Notes under the pieces: generated by a model
Databases searched by the model: none
The model's input: only the letters and a program-made list of their open reading frames with translations
Told to the model about the DNA's origin: nothing
Shown here: positions 20,197-28,372 of the stretch, piece by piece
How positions within the stretch are numbered: position 1 is the first letter of the stretch
Layout of the letters: each line of letters starts with the position of its first letter
Program-made: the position numbers and the translations under genes
Assembly: GCA_963706755.1 (NCBI GenBank)
Contig: CAVPNH010000006.1
Span: 1 to 64,000, forward strand
Direction of reading: 5' to 3'
DNA length: 64,000 nt
DNA from: RPQJ01 sp963706755
GTDB lineage: Bacteria > Pseudomonadota > Gammaproteobacteria > Steroidobacterales > Steroidobacteraceae

Positions 20197-21414
20197 ATCA
20201 GTACCCAGGACGAAACCAGGAAGCCGGCGCTCTCGCCGCTCGAGCGCCGCTCGGTCGGTGCGCTCGCGGCCATCTACGCGACGCGCATGCTGGGGCTGTT
20301 CCTGCTGCTCCCGGTACTCGCGCTCTACGCGAAGCAGCTGCCCGACTATTCCCCGGAAATGCTCGGGCTCGCGATGGGAGCCTACGGGCTCACGCAGGCC
20401 CTGCTGCAGATCCAGTTCGGGCGCTGGTCTGACCGCTACGGCCGGAAGCCCATCATCACGGTCGGCCTGCTGTTCTACGCGGCGGGCTCGCTGATCGGCG
20501 TGTTCGCCCACACCGTCCTGGGGCTGTTCGTGGCCCGTTGCGTGCAGGGGGCGGGCGCGGTGTCCGCGGCGGTGACCGCACTGCTCGCCGACCTCACGCG
20601 CCCCGAGGTCCGCACACGCGCGATGGCGTTCGTGGGCATCAGCATTGGCCTGTCCTTCGTGCTCGCGCTGGTGCTTGCGCCGGTACTGGACTCGGCGATC
20701 GGCGTGCCCGGCATCTTCCTCATCATGCTGGCCATGGCGCTCGCGGGCCTCGCGCTGCTGCACCTCGCGGTGCCGGCCGAGCCGGCGCGCACGGGCGGCG
20801 CCGAATCGAGGGAGCTGTCGGCCCTCGCGGAATTGCTGACGAGGCCCGCGCTCCGGCCACTGTACGCCGGCGTATTCGCGCTTCACTTCATCATGACCGC
20901 GACGTTCCTCTCCGTGCCGCAGGTCCTGGCCGGCGACCTCCGGATGGCTGTGGCTACGCACTGGCAGGTGTATCTGGGGGTCTTCGTCGCGTCGCTCGCG
21001 GGGACCATCCCGCTGATCCTCGCAACCGAGCGCTTCGGCCGTGGCGGAGTCGTGTTCGTCGCCGCGGTGGTGCTCGTATCCGCGGCACAGGTGCTGCTCG
21101 GGCTCGACCACGCCCACCTGTGGCGGGTCCTGGCGGCTCTGACGCTCTTCTTCGCGGTGTTCAATTACCTCGAGGCGCGGCTGCCGGCCCTGCTCACCCA
21201 GGCCGCCCCGGGCACGGACCGTGGCGCGGCCCTGGGCATCTTCGCCACAGCGCAGTTCCTCGGTGCCTTCGCCGGCGGGGCGCTGGGCGGCGTGCTGCTC
21301 GGCCGCTACGGCCTGTCGGGCGTCTTCTGGGGCAGCGGGACGGTGGCCGCCGCCTGGGCCGTGATCGCCGCCACCGGTGGCACCGGCAGGTCATTTCAGC
21401 GCGGAACCGCCTGA
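20197..21414 (+). CDS. Major facilitator superfamily transporter
   Basis: About 405 residues with twelve predicted membrane helices. The loop 2-3 signature is FGRWSDRYGRKPIITVGLLF and motif C-like FVARCVQGAGAVSAAVTALL follows. The reading frame has no ATG/GTG/TTG at the right place; an ATC at 20197 lies eight bases after GAGG and keeps helix 1 (SVGALAAIYATRMLGLFLLL) intact, whereas the first ATG at 20287 would remove half of it. The substrate is unknown (drug efflux or sugar type). It is divergent from uvrA and sits upstream of ssb, an order I recall from Xanthomonadales. Confidence 0.82.
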   Translation: MSTQDETRKPALSPLERRSVGALAAIYATRMLGLFLLLPVLALYAKQLPDYSPEMLGLAMGAYGLTQALLQIQFGRWSDRYGRKPIITVGLLFYAAGSLIGVFAHTVLGLFVARCVQGAGAVSAAVTALLADLTRPEVRTRAMAFVGISIGLSFVLALVLAPVLDSAIGVPGIFLIMLAMALAGLALLHLAVPAEPARTGGAESRELSALAELLTRPALRPLYAGVFALHFIMTATFLSVPQVLAGDLRMAVATHWQVYLGVFVASLAGTIPLILATERFGRGGVVFVAAVVLVSAAQVLLGLDHAHLWRVLAALTLFFAVFNYLEARLPALLTQAAPGTDRGAALGIFATAQFLGAFAGGALGGVLLGRYGLSGVFWGSGTVAAAWAVIAATGGTGRSFQRGTA

Positions 21415-21480
21415 TTCTCAGTTTCCGCGGCGACGGCTCCGTGCCGTAAAATCCGAATCCTTTTCAAGCAGGTAAGCGCC

Positions 21481-21954
21481 ATGGCACGCGGTATCAACAA
21501 AGTCATCCTGGTCGGCAACCTCGGCAAGGATCCCGAGACCCGCTACATGCCGAGCGGCAAGGCCGTCACCAACTTCAGCATCGCGACGTCCGAGAGCTGG
21601 AAGGACAAGCAGACGGGCGAGCAGCGCGAGCAGACGGAGTGGCACAACATCGTCATGTACGACCGTCTCGCCGAGATCGCCGCGGAGTACCTGCGCAAGG
21701 GCTCCCAGGTCTACGTCGAGGGCCGGATCCGCACGCGCAAGTGGCAGGACAAGGAAGGCCGCGATCGCTACACGACCGAGATCATCGCCAACGAGATGCA
21801 GATGCTCGGCAGTCGCGGCGGTGGTGGTGCCGGCACGGAGTCGCGGTCCGAGCCGCGGGCCGCGGGTGGTGGCGGCGAGCGCGCCGCGCCAGCGTCAGCG
21901 CCCGCACCGGCGCCGGCGGCGGACGAAGGGTTCGACGACGACATCCCGTTCTAA
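21481..21954 (+). CDS. ssb: Single-stranded DNA-binding protein
   Basis: 157 residues starting MARGINKVILVGNLGKDPET. The OB fold shows AVTNFSIATSESWKDKQTGE, TEWHNIVMYDRLAEIAAEYL and KGSQVYVEGRIRTRKWQDKE. A glycine/alanine/proline linker leads to the acidic tip DEGFDDDIPF that recruits replication and repair partners. It coats exposed single strands during replication and UvrA/RecA-linked repair. AGCAGGTAAG precedes the ATG. Confidence 0.98.
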   Translation: MARGINKVILVGNLGKDPETRYMPSGKAVTNFSIATSESWKDKQTGEQREQTEWHNIVMYDRLAEIAAEYLRKGSQVYVEGRIRTRKWQDKEGRDRYTTEIIANEMQMLGSRGGGGAGTESRSEPRAAGGGGERAAPASAPAPAPAADEGFDDDIPF

Positions 21955-21972
21955 GGCCTCCCGGCCCGGCCC

Positions 21973-23313
21973 ATGCCGCGCGTACACGTCAAGACCTACG
22001 GCTGCCAGATGAACGAGTACGACTCCGCCCGCATGGCGGACGTGCTGCGTGAGTCCGGCGCTTATGAGCCGACCGAGGATCCCCTGGAGGCGGACCTCCT
22101 GCTGCTCAACACCTGTTCCGTGCGCGAGAAGGCCCAGGAGAAGGTGTTCTCGCTGCTCGGCCAGTGGCGGCTCATCAAGCAGCAGCGCCCCGAGGTGATC
22201 ATCGGCGTCGGCGGGTGCGTGGCGAGCCAGGAAGGCGAGGGCATCACGGAGCGCGCCCCGTTCGTGGACCTGGTCTTCGGACCCCAGACGCTGCACCGGC
22301 TGCCGGACATGATCGCCTCCGTGAAGCGCGGCGGGCGCTCGGTCGTGGACGTGAACTTTCCGGAGATCGAGAAGTTCGACCGGCTGCCGGAGCCGCGCGC
22401 GACGGGCGCGACGGCCTTCGTCTCGGTGATGGAAGGCTGCAGCAAGTACTGCGCGTTCTGCGTCGTGCCATACACGCGCGGCGAGGAAGTGAGTCGCCCG
22501 CTCGAGCAGGTGATGGACGAGGTCCGCGGGCTCGCGCGCCAGGGCGTGCGCGAGGTGACGCTGCTCGGGCAGAACGTGAACGCCTATCGGGGCAAGCTCG
22601 CCGGCGGCGGGCAGGCGGACCTCGCCGCGCTCATCTACTTCGTGGCCGAGGTGCCCGGCGTCGAGCGCATTCGCTTCATGACTTCGCATCCGGTCGAGTT
22701 CCGCGACAGCCTCATCGAGGCCTACCGCGACGTGCCGCAGCTCGCGAGCTACCTGCACCTGCCGGTGCAGACCGGCTCGGACCGTGTGCTCGCGCTCATG
22801 AAGCGCGGACACACCGCGCTCGAGTACCGGCAGAAGATCCGGCGGCTGCGCGAGGCGCGGCCCGGCATCAGCGTCACGTCGGACTTCATCGTCGGGTTTC
22901 CAGGCGAGACCGAGCGCGATTTCGAGGCGACGATGGACCTCATCGCCGAGGTCGGCTTCGACCAGAGCTTCAGCTTCATCTACAGCCGACGCCCGGGCAC
23001 GCCGGCGGCTTCGCTGCCCGACGACGTGAGCCACGACGAAAAGCACCATCGCCTCGTGCGGTTGCAGGAGCGCGTGGACGCGCAGTCGCTCGAGATCAGC
23101 CGCTCGATGGTCGGGTCGGTGCAGCGGGTGCTGGTCGAACGACCCTCGCGGCGCGACGCGCGCCAGCTCGCGGGCCGCACCGGGAACAACCGCTGGGTCA
23201 ATTTCGACGGTCCGCCGTCGCTCATCAATGGCTTCACGGACGTCGTGGTCACGGAGGCGATGCCGAACTCGCTGCGCGGGCGGCTCGCTTTTCCCGAGCG
23301 GAGCATCGCTTGA
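21973..23313 (+). CDS. miaB: tRNA-2-methylthio-N6-dimethylallyladenosine synthase MiaB
   Basis: 446-residue radical-SAM methylthiotransferase. The N-terminal domain has three Fe-S cysteines in KTYGCQMNEYDSARM, LLNTCSVREKAQEKV and GVGGCVASQEG. The radical-SAM cluster motif is GCSKYCAFCVVPYTRG. LLGQNVNAYRG and the C-terminal TRAM domain (VLVERPSRR...VNFDGPPSLINGFTDV) complete the protein. It adds the methylthio group at A37 of tRNAs reading UNN codons. It starts a coupled run miaB-phoH-ybeY-corC. Confidence 0.98.
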   Translation: MPRVHVKTYGCQMNEYDSARMADVLRESGAYEPTEDPLEADLLLLNTCSVREKAQEKVFSLLGQWRLIKQQRPEVIIGVGGCVASQEGEGITERAPFVDLVFGPQTLHRLPDMIASVKRGGRSVVDVNFPEIEKFDRLPEPRATGATAFVSVMEGCSKYCAFCVVPYTRGEEVSRPLEQVMDEVRGLARQGVREVTLLGQNVNAYRGKLAGGGQADLAALIYFVAEVPGVERIRFMTSHPVEFRDSLIEAYRDVPQLASYLHLPVQTGSDRVLALMKRGHTALEYRQKIRRLREARPGISVTSDFIVGFPGETERDFEATMDLIAEVGFDQSFSFIYSRRPGTPAASLPDDVSHDEKHHRLVRLQERVDAQSLEISRSMVGSVQRVLVERPSRRDARQLAGRTGNNRWVNFDGPPSLINGFTDVVVTEAMPNSLRGRLAFPERSIA

Positions 23314-24290
23314 GCGCCCAGGTCCTGGTGCGCGACATCTCGCTCGAGGACGCGGACAACGCCCGGCTCGCGAACTTCAGCGGCCCGATGGAGCAGAACC
23401 TGAGGCACGTCGAAGAGCGCCTCGGCGTCGAGGTGCGCAGGCGCGGGCACCAGCTGCAGGTCTTCGGCGCGGCCGGAACGGTGGACAATGCAGCCGCGGT
23501 GCTGCGGCGCATGTTCGAGCTGTCGGCGAGCGAGTCCATGTCACCTGAGCGCGTGCACCTCTGCGTGCAGGAGCTCGGCTTCCCCTCGGCCGACGAGCCG
23601 CGCGGCCCCGCCGGCGACGTCGTGGTGCAGACCCAGCGCGGCGGCATCCGCGGCCGCGGCGCGAACCAGTGCCAGTACCTCGACAACATCCACCAGAACG
23701 ATCTCACGTTCGGCATCGGCCCGGCCGGCACGGGCAAGACCTACCTCGCGGTCGCGAGCGCGGTGGAGGCCCTGCAGGCGGGTTCGGTCCGGCGCATCGT
23801 GCTGGTGCGTCCCGCGGTCGAGGCGGGCGAGCGGCTCGGGTTCCTGCCCGGCGACCTCGCGCAGAAGGTGGACCCCTATCTCCGGCCCATGTACGACGCG
23901 CTCTACGAAATGATGGGATTCGACCGCACGGCGCGGCACGTCGAGCGGCAGGTGATCGAAGTGGCGCCGCTCGCGTTCATGCGCGGCCGCTCGCTGAACG
24001 ACTCGTTCATCATCCTGGACGAGGCGCAGAACACGACGGTCGAGCAGATGAAGATGTTCCTGACCCGTCTCGGCTTTGGCTCCCGGGCCGTCGTCACGGG
24101 CGACATCACGCAGATCGACCTGCCACGGCAGCAGCGCTCGGGACTCAGGCACGCGATCGAGGTCCTGCGCGGCGTCGAGGGCGTGGCCTTCACGTTCTTC
24201 AACTCCCGCGACGTCGTGCGCCACCCGCTGGTGCAGCGCATCGTGCAGGCCTACGAGCGGGCGACGGGCGAGCAGGAGCCCGAGGCTTGA
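23310..24290 (+). CDS. ybeZ: PhoH-like ATPase
   Basis: 326 residues from a TTG that overlaps the miaB stop (TTGA). An N-terminal KH-like segment (SLEDADNARLANFSGPMEQN) precedes the P-loop GIGPAGTGKTYLAVASAVEA. LVRPAVEAGERLGFLPGDL is the conserved PhoH block, and Walker B is SFIILDEAQNTTVEQMKMFL, then SRAVVTGDITQIDLP. The protein is an RNA-associated NTPase working with YbeY in rRNA maturation. The tight coupling with ybeY supports that role. Confidence 0.95.
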   Translation: MSAQVLVRDISLEDADNARLANFSGPMEQNLRHVEERLGVEVRRRGHQLQVFGAAGTVDNAAAVLRRMFELSASESMSPERVHLCVQELGFPSADEPRGPAGDVVVQTQRGGIRGRGANQCQYLDNIHQNDLTFGIGPAGTGKTYLAVASAVEALQAGSVRRIVLVRPAVEAGERLGFLPGDLAQKVDPYLRPMYDALYEMMGFDRTARHVERQVIEVAPLAFMRGRSLNDSFIILDEAQNTTVEQMKMFLTRLGFGSRAVVTGDITQIDLPRQQRSGLRHAIEVLRGVEGVAFTFFNSRDVVRHPLVQRIVQAYERATGEQEPEA

Positions 24291-24811
24291 GCGCCGCCCG
24301 CCCGGTGCTGTCGGTCGAGGCGCAGTTTGCCGCCGTTCGCCCGTGGGTGCCGGCCAGGGCCGCGCTGCGGCGCTGGGCGGAGGCCGCGCACCGCGCCGCG
24401 CTGGCCGATCGGCGCCCGGCGCCCGCCCGCGATCCCGGCGCGTCGGCCGGCAGGCTCTGCATGCGTGTCGTGGGCCCGGCCGAGAGCCGGCGGCTCAACC
24501 GCGCCTACCGCGGCAAGGACCAGCCGACCAACGTGCTGTCTTTCCCGGCCTCCAGCGAGGAGCGCGCGCTCGGCGGTGCGCTCGGCGACCTCGTCATCTG
24601 CGCGGCCGTCGTCGCGGCCGAGGCGCGCGAGCAGGGCAAGGCGCGGCCCGCGCACTGGGCGCACATGGTCGTGCACGGCGTCCTGCACCTGCACGGTTAC
24701 GACCACGGGCGGCCGCGCGCCGCGCGTGCGATGGAGCGGCTCGAAGTGGAAATCCTCGGCGGATTCGGGTATCAGAATCCGTACCTTTCCGTCATCGACC
24801 CGGGCAAATGA
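24287..24811 (+). CDS. ybeY: Endoribonuclease YbeY
   Basis: About 174 residues from a TTG overlapping the ybeZ stop; a GTG at 24304 is an alternative. LNRAYRGKDQPTNVLSFP and the zinc motif HMVVHGVLHLHGYDHGRP (three His) are diagnostic. It processes the 3' end of 16S rRNA and takes part in ribosome quality control. The N-terminal third is unusually Ala/Arg-rich. It sits between ybeZ and corC as in most gammaproteobacteria. Confidence 0.96.
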   Translation: MSAARPVLSVEAQFAAVRPWVPARAALRRWAEAAHRAALADRRPAPARDPGASAGRLCMRVVGPAESRRLNRAYRGKDQPTNVLSFPASSEERALGGALGDLVICAAVVAAEAREQGKARPAHWAHMVVHGVLHLHGYDHGRPRAARAMERLEVEILGGFGYQNPYLSVIDPGK

Positions 24812-25668
24812 CCCAAGACCGTCCAAGGCCCGCAGGAAGCTGGCTGCGCCGCCTCGTAGAATCACTCTCCGGAGAGCCCAGGGACGTCGAACAGCTCGCA
24901 GACGTGCTGGCCGACGCCAGGGACCGCGGTCTCATCGAGGCCGACGTGCTCGCCATGATGGAGGGCGTCCTGCAGGTCTCCGAGATGCAGGTGCGCGACG
25001 TCATGGTGCCGCGCTCCCAGATGGTGGTGATCCAGCGCGACGAGCCGCCGGAGCGCATCCTGCCGATCGTCATCGAGTCCGGGCACTCGCGCTTCCCGGT
25101 CGTCGGCGAGGACCGCGACGAGATTGCCGGCATCCTGCTCGCCAAGGACCTGCTGCGCCACTTCGCGCAGGGCGGGGAAGGGCAGTTCGACATCCGCGAG
25201 TGCCTGCGTCCCGCGGTGCTCATCCCGGAGAGCAAGCGCCTGAACGTCCTGCTGAAGGAGTTCCGGGTCAGCCACAACCACATGGCGATCGTGGTGGACG
25301 AGTACGGCGGCGTCTCGGGGCTGCTCACGATCGAGGACGTGCTCGAGGAAATCGTCGGCGAGATCGGCGACGAGTACGACGTGGACGAGGGCGAGGGCAT
25401 CCGCAAGGAAGCCGAGCGCACCTTCACGGTCCCGGCCCTGACCCGGATCGAGGAATTCAACCGCACATTCGGCACGCGCTTCGCCGACGAGGAATTCGAC
25501 ACCATCGGCGGGCTGGTGCTGCACGAGCTCGGGTGCCTGCCTAGGCGCGGCGAGTCCATGGAGATCGGCGGCCTCGAGCTCGAGGTGCTGCGCGCGGACC
25601 GGCGCAGGATCGAGACGCTGCGAGTCCGCACGCCGCGCGATCTCGAACTCAAGCCGCGCGCCCTGTAG
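24808..25668 (+). CDS. corC: CNNM/CorC family protein (magnesium/cobalt efflux-associated, CBS domains)
   Basis: 286 residues starting at an ATG overlapping the ybeY stop. Two CBS domains are visible: VRDVMVPRSQMVVIQRDEPP...HSRFPVVGEDRDEIAG, and LIPESKRLNVLLKEFRVSHN...VVDEYGGVSGLLTIEDVLEE. The C-terminal CorC_HlyC domain includes FNRTFGTRFADEEFDTIGGL. It lacks a membrane part and would act at the inner face with a membrane partner. Neighbouring lnt is the usual downstream gene. Confidence 0.95.
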   Translation: MTQDRPRPAGSWLRRLVESLSGEPRDVEQLADVLADARDRGLIEADVLAMMEGVLQVSEMQVRDVMVPRSQMVVIQRDEPPERILPIVIESGHSRFPVVGEDRDEIAGILLAKDLLRHFAQGGEGQFDIRECLRPAVLIPESKRLNVLLKEFRVSHNHMAIVVDEYGGVSGLLTIEDVLEEIVGEIGDEYDVDEGEGIRKEAERTFTVPALTRIEEFNRTFGTRFADEEFDTIGGLVLHELGCLPRRGESMEIGGLELEVLRADRRRIETLRVRTPRDLELKPRAL

Positions 25669-25711
25669 CGGTGCGCAAGTCCCCTGGAACCAGCACGCCG
25701 GACTGCGTCCG

Positions 25712-27223
25712 ATGAATTCGATCCGCGACTTCATTGCGCGCCACGGGCACTGGCTGGCGCTGCCGGCGGGCGCGTTGCTGGCGCTCGCCTTCGCCCCGGT
25801 CGGCGCGTGGCCGCTTGCGTTCCTGTGCCCGGCAGTGCTGATGCTGATGTGGGAGGATGCGTCGCCGCGCTCGGCGGCCTGGCGCGGCTGGCTCTTCACG
25901 GCCGGAACCTTCCTCGCCGGAACCTACTGGCTCTACCACAGCGTCCACCTCATCGGGCAGGCGCCGGTGTGGATCGCGCTCTTCCTCATGCTCGGGCTCG
26001 TGGCAGTCATGGGCAGCTACACCGCGCTGCTCGGTTACGCGGTCGCGCGCTGGGGCGCGGCCGCCGGGCCCGTGCGCTGGCTCGTGCTGATTCCCGCGGG
26101 CTGGGTGTTCACCGAATGGCTGCGCGGCTGGTTCCTGAGCGGCTTTCCCTGGCTCGCGCTGGGCTACAGCCAGCTCGACACCGCGCTCGCCTCGTTTGCG
26201 CCGGTCGCCGGCGTGCACGCCGTGAGCCTGGCAGCCGCCGTGTCGGCCGGCGCGCTCGTGACCCTGCTCGCCGGCACGCGGCGGGCACGTGCGATCGCCG
26301 CCGTCGTCCTGCTCCTCACCTGGGGATGTGCGTTCGCGCTCGGCCGGGTCGAGTGGACGCGCCCGCGCGGCACCGAGGTCACGGTGGCGCTGGTGCAGGG
26401 CGCGGTGCCGCAGTCCATGAAATGGGTGCCGGGGCAGCTCGAGCGCACCATGAATCTCTACCTCGAGCTCACCAGGCCCCATCTCGGCGCGGGCATCATC
26501 GTGTGGCCCGAGTCGGCGATACCTTCGCTCGAGAGCAACATCCGGGACTATCTCGGGCACGTTTCGGCGCTGGCGCACTCGCGCGGTTCCTCGCTGGTCA
26601 CGGGGCTCGTGCGCCGCGACCCGCAGTCCGGCGCCTACTACAACGCGATGGCAGCGTGGTCGCCCGGCGAGCAGTGGTACTACAAGCGGCGCCTCGTGCC
26701 GTTCGGAGAATTCTTTCCGGTCCCCGCGGCAGTCCGCGACTGGATGCGGCTCATGAACCTGCCGTATTCGGATTTCACCGCGGGCGGCGATGCGCAGCGG
26801 CCGCTGCAGGCGGGTGGCGAGGCGCTCGCGCCCACCATCTGCTACGAGGATGCCTACGGCGCCGAGCAGCTCGCGCTCGCGCGCGAGTCCACGCTGCTCG
26901 TGAACGTGACCAACGACGCGTGGTTCGGCGATTCCTCCGCGCCGCACCAGCACCTCGACATCAGCCGCATGCGCTCGCTCGAGACCGGGCGCCCGATGCT
27001 GCGCGCGACGAACGACGGCGTCACCGCGCTCATCGCCCACGACGGCGGGGTGCTGGGACAGCTTCCGCAGTTCCAGCCCGGCGTGCTGACCGGCACGGTC
27101 CAGCCTAGGATCGGGCTCACGCCGTACGTCCGTGCCGGCAACGGGCCGGTGCTCGCGCTCCTCGCAATCGGGCTCATCGCCGGCTTCCGGCGACCGCGCG
27201 CACGACGCCCGGTGACGCAGTGA
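25712..27223 (+). CDS. lnt: Apolipoprotein N-acyltransferase
   Basis: 503 residues with about seven membrane helices in the first 200 and at the end, framing a periplasmic nitrilase-like domain. The catalytic triad is visible: Glu in IIVWPESAIPSLES, Lys in YYKRRLVPFGEFFP and Cys in PTICYEDAYG; also VNVTNDAWFGDSSAPHQHL. It adds the third acyl chain to the N-terminal Cys of lipoproteins at the inner membrane. Substrates in this window would include LptE, the Ala-rich lipoprotein and the lipoprotein cassettes. Confidence 0.97.
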   Translation: MNSIRDFIARHGHWLALPAGALLALAFAPVGAWPLAFLCPAVLMLMWEDASPRSAAWRGWLFTAGTFLAGTYWLYHSVHLIGQAPVWIALFLMLGLVAVMGSYTALLGYAVARWGAAAGPVRWLVLIPAGWVFTEWLRGWFLSGFPWLALGYSQLDTALASFAPVAGVHAVSLAAAVSAGALVTLLAGTRRARAIAAVVLLLTWGCAFALGRVEWTRPRGTEVTVALVQGAVPQSMKWVPGQLERTMNLYLELTRPHLGAGIIVWPESAIPSLESNIRDYLGHVSALAHSRGSSLVTGLVRRDPQSGAYYNAMAAWSPGEQWYYKRRLVPFGEFFPVPAAVRDWMRLMNLPYSDFTAGGDAQRPLQAGGEALAPTICYEDAYGAEQLALARESTLLVNVTNDAWFGDSSAPHQHLDISRMRSLETGRPMLRATNDGVTALIAHDGGVLGQLPQFQPGVLTGTVQPRIGLTPYVRAGNGPVLALLAIGLIAGFRRPRARRPVTQ

Positions 27224-28293
27224 CCGATCGGCACGGCATCCTGACCAGCGAGGGCGAGCGCTATCCGTCGCCGCCGCGGGAGCTCGAGTACCTGTCCCTG
27301 GATCCGCCGCAGCCCGGGCACGCAGTCGCGGTCGCGGAGGGCCTCCTCTGGGCGCGCATCCCGCTGCCGATGGAGCTTGCCCACATCAACGTGTGGCTGA
27401 TGGAGGATGAAGAGGGCTGGACGCTGGTCGATACCGGGATGGCGGCTGAGTCCTGCCGCGAGGCGTGGCGGTCGCTGGAGAGCGAGGTCGTGGGCCACCA
27501 CGGGCTCAGGCGGATCTTCGTCACGCACGACCACCCGGACCACATGGGGCTGTCGCCCTGGCTGCAGGAGCGGCACGGCGCGAAAGTCTGGATGTCGGCC
27601 GTGTCGCACGAATCCGTCGCCACGTACGTCGCCGCCGAACCTGCTGCCATCCGCGCCCGCATGCGGACGTTCATGAGCCTGCACGGCGCGGTGTCGGACG
27701 GTGCGCCGGCCAGGTCGCCGGGCCCGGCGCAGGATTCCTGGTTCGAAGGCGTCCCGACGCTCGCGGTCGCGCCGCAGGACGGCGACGCATTCCTGGCCGG
27801 CGGCCGCGAGTGGCGCATCATCGAGACCGGCGGGCACTGCCGGGGCCACCTCTGCCTGCACGACGCGCGGGGCGGACTGCTGATCAGCGGTGACCAGGTC
27901 CTGCCGGGCATCTCTCCGAACGTGAGCGTGATGACGAGCCGGCCCGAGGCCGATCCGCTCCGGGACTTCCTGGCGTCGCTGGCGCGGCTCGCGCACTGCG
28001 CCGAGGACACCGTCGTGCTGCCGTCCCACGGTCGCCCGTTCCGCGGCCTGCATCGCCGCATTGCCGACCTGCGCGCGCACCACCTCCAGCAGCTCGCCTC
28101 GCTGCGCGAGGCCTGCGTCGAGCCGCGCTCGGCGTTCGAACTGCTGCCGGTGATGTTCGGCCGGCCGCTGCGCGGCTTTCATCGGGTGCTCGCCATGGGA
28201 GAAGCCGTCGCTCACCTGAATTACCTGCTGGCCGACGGCCTCCTCGAGCGGCGGATCGACGGCGACGGGGTCGCGAGGTTCGTGGCCGCCTGA
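27220..28293 (+). CDS. MBL-fold metallo-hydrolase
   Basis: 357 residues overlapping the end of lnt by 4 bp (GTGA). The dinuclear metal site is visible in IFVTHDHPDHMGLSPWLQE, then GGHCRGHLCLHDARGGLLIS and a C-terminal VVLPSHGRPFRGL with the last His. A C-terminal helical region resembles the winged-helix tail of LACTB2/GloB-like hydrolases (HHLQQLASLREACVEPRSAF). The substrate is unknown; family members cleave thioesters or lactones. Confidence 0.88.
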   Translation: MTDRHGILTSEGERYPSPPRELEYLSLDPPQPGHAVAVAEGLLWARIPLPMELAHINVWLMEDEEGWTLVDTGMAAESCREAWRSLESEVVGHHGLRRIFVTHDHPDHMGLSPWLQERHGAKVWMSAVSHESVATYVAAEPAAIRARMRTFMSLHGAVSDGAPARSPGPAQDSWFEGVPTLAVAPQDGDAFLAGGREWRIIETGGHCRGHLCLHDARGGLLISGDQVLPGISPNVSVMTSRPEADPLRDFLASLARLAHCAEDTVVLPSHGRPFRGLHRRIADLRAHHLQQLASLREACVEPRSAFELLPVMFGRPLRGFHRVLAMGEAVAHLNYLLADGLLERRIDGDGVARFVAA

Positions 28294-28372
28294 GCCGGCC
28301 GGCGGGGCCGACCCCGGGGCACGCTCTGGTATCCTTCGCGATCCGGTTTCGCCCATTTTTCGCTCCGCCGCC

